The translations under genes were made by a program, and so were the position numbers. A DNA stretch of 7,266 nt from Limnohabitans sp. (GTDB lineage Bacteria > Pseudomonadota > Gammaproteobacteria > Burkholderiales > Burkholderiaceae_C), in NCBI GenBank assembly GCA_023260735.1, contig JALQUL010000046.1, positions 1 through 7,266 of the forward strand. Direction: 5' to 3'. Shown here piece by piece: positions 6,494-7,266 of this stretch. Numbering within the stretch: position 1 is the first letter of the stretch; every line of letters starts with the position of its first letter. Under the pieces are notes generated by a model. The model made no database searches. It had not been told where the DNA came from and saw only the letters and a program-made list of their open reading frames with translations.

Positions 6494-6545
6494 AAAAAAT
6501 GGTTTTTGGTGTCATTTATACCGTAAAGCTAAGCACCATTTTTTT
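6494..6545. terminator. Probable convergent terminator with a long loop
   Basis: AAAAAATGGT (6494-6503) and ACCATTTTTT (6535-6544) form a perfect 10-bp inverted repeat with T-runs reading out on both strands. It is the only such structure in the 81 bases between the convergent PuuA-like and MacB-like genes. The 31-base loop and the low GC content of the stem make it weaker than the terminator at 3719-3749. Confidence 0.5.
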
Positions 6546-6552
6546 AAACCCA

Positions 6553-7266
6553 TTATTCATAGCGCAAGGCCTGTATGGGCAATAATTGCGAAGCTCTGCG
6601 AGCAGGATAAAAACCAAAAAACACCCCTACCAAGCCAGAAAAACCAGTAGCTAATAAAATCGAAGTTAGACTTAAACTAGCTTGCCAACCGGTAAAATAG
6701 GCCACCAAATAAGTGGCTACTGCGCCCAATAAAACACCAATTAATCCGCCTAACACACTTAGGGTCAAGGCCTCGATTAAAAACTGCGCCAATATATCTT
6801 TTGCTCTTGCCCCCACCGCCATTCTCAGTCCAATTTCTCGAGTGCGCTCTGTCACACTCACCAACATAATATTCATAATTCCAATGCCACCAATAATTAA
6901 ACTAATACCAGCCACAGCAGCTAACAGCATGGTCATCACTTGGCTAGATTCCTCTTGGGCTTGCAAAATTTCAGTGAGGTTTCTAACGGTAAAAGGCTCA
7001 TCCGAGCCTGGCTGAACTTTTAATCGTTGACGTAATAGTTCTTTAATATTTTGCTCGGTAACTTTCATATCTTCGCCCTCTCTTACCTTCACGCTAATTG
7101 AGGAGACTCGTTTAATTTTGCCAGCACTTGCGCCAGCCAAACGATTTCGATAAGACGATAGGGGTACTAAAACCACATCATCTTGATCTTGCCCCATAGA
7201 ATTTTGTCCTTTTTTAGACAAAACACCAATTACTGTCATGGGTACTTTTTTAATCCGAATGACTTG
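6553..7266 (-). CDS. MacB-type ABC transporter permease, C-terminal part (5' partial)
   Basis: The minus-strand frame is open to the right edge of the window, so the gene starts outside; 237 C-terminal residues are visible. The internal ATG at 7239 is not the real start, because the residues before it (QVIRIKKVP) continue the domain. The first part, to about residue 105, is the end of the periplasmic MacB core domain (VIGVLSKKGQ, DQDDVVLVPLSSYR). The rest is the FtsX-type permease, with membrane helices near 110-137, 164-190 and 200-220, the conserved cytoplasmic loop SVTERTREIGLRMAVGA (137-153) and the typical end YPARRAS...PIQALRYE. In E. coli, MacB (648 residues, with an N-terminal ATPase domain) pumps macrolides, toxins or lipopeptides from the periplasm with MacA and TolC. 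Whether the ATPase is fused here, and the cargo, cannot be seen. An adaptor gene upstream is expected. Confidence 0.88.
   Translation of the reverse strand, partial: QVIRIKKVPMTVIGVLSKKGQNSMGQDQDDVVLVPLSSYRNRLAGASAGKIKRVSSISVKVREGEDMKVTEQNIKELLRQRLKVQPGSDEPFTVRNLTEILQAQEESSQVMTMLLAAVAGISLIIGGIGIMNIMLVSVTERTREIGLRMAVGARAKDILAQFLIEALTLSVLGGLIGVLLGAVATYLVAYFTGWQASLSLTSILLATGFSGLVGVFFGFYPARRASQLLPIQALRYE

Noticed and set aside
3782..6518. TGGTGTCATTTA occurring at both 3782-3793 and 6507-6518, each near a convergent gene end
   Set aside because: A shared 12-mer is expected about once by chance in a window of this size and AT content; there is no extended similarity around the copies.
6713..7015. 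Plus-strand 100-codon frame opposite the MacB-like gene
   Set aside because: It is fully antisense to a conserved coding region and has no recognisable features of its own.

Overview
The window reads as an ordinary stretch of chromosome from a Gram-negative proteobacterium. Two things support this: a MacB-type export permease, which works with a periplasmic adaptor and an outer-membrane channel, and clearly proteobacterial versions of the enzymes. The DNA is rather AT-rich with long AT-rich spacers. From memory, the cysteine synthase resembles those of betaproteobacteria (Burkholderiales/Alcaligenaceae-like), so a low-GC member of that group is my tentative guess; no ribosomal or other marker gene is present to settle it.

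Layout from left to right: (1) the 3' part of a CurA-like NADP-dependent oxidoreductase, closed by a hairpin; (2) a tight two-gene unit of a DMT/EamA membrane transporter (TTG start) and a GpdQ-like class III phosphodiesterase, 7 bp apart; (3) a 265-bp spacer, then a PuuD-like class I glutamine amidotransferase (peptidase C26); (4) a very clean two-way terminator facing the minus-strand cysteine synthase gene cysK; (5) a 410-bp AT-rich spacer between the divergent cysK and a PuuA-like glutamine-synthetase-family gene, with a 15-bp palindrome and a cluster of inverted repeats; (6) a second, looser convergent hairpin; (7) the 3' part of a MacB-type ABC export permease on the minus strand, running off the right edge.

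The main functional theme is gamma-glutamylated polyamine/amine catabolism. The PuuA-like ligase would attach glutamate to an amine such as putrescine, and the PuuD-like hydrolase would release glutamate from the gamma-glutamyl product (GABA or a similar acid). The oxidation steps that belong between them (PuuB, PuuC) are not in the window, and the two genes are split by an opposite-strand cysK, so this is not a classic puu operon. The transporter/phosphodiesterase pair may handle one phosphodiester-derived substrate, but that rests only on proximity.

All six main reading frames look intact, apart from the two cut by the window edges. I see no tRNA, rRNA, CRISPR array, insertion sequence, phage gene or toxin-antitoxin module, and no evidence of a previously undescribed system. 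The parts worth a second look are regulatory DNA and gene arrangement, not new protein families.
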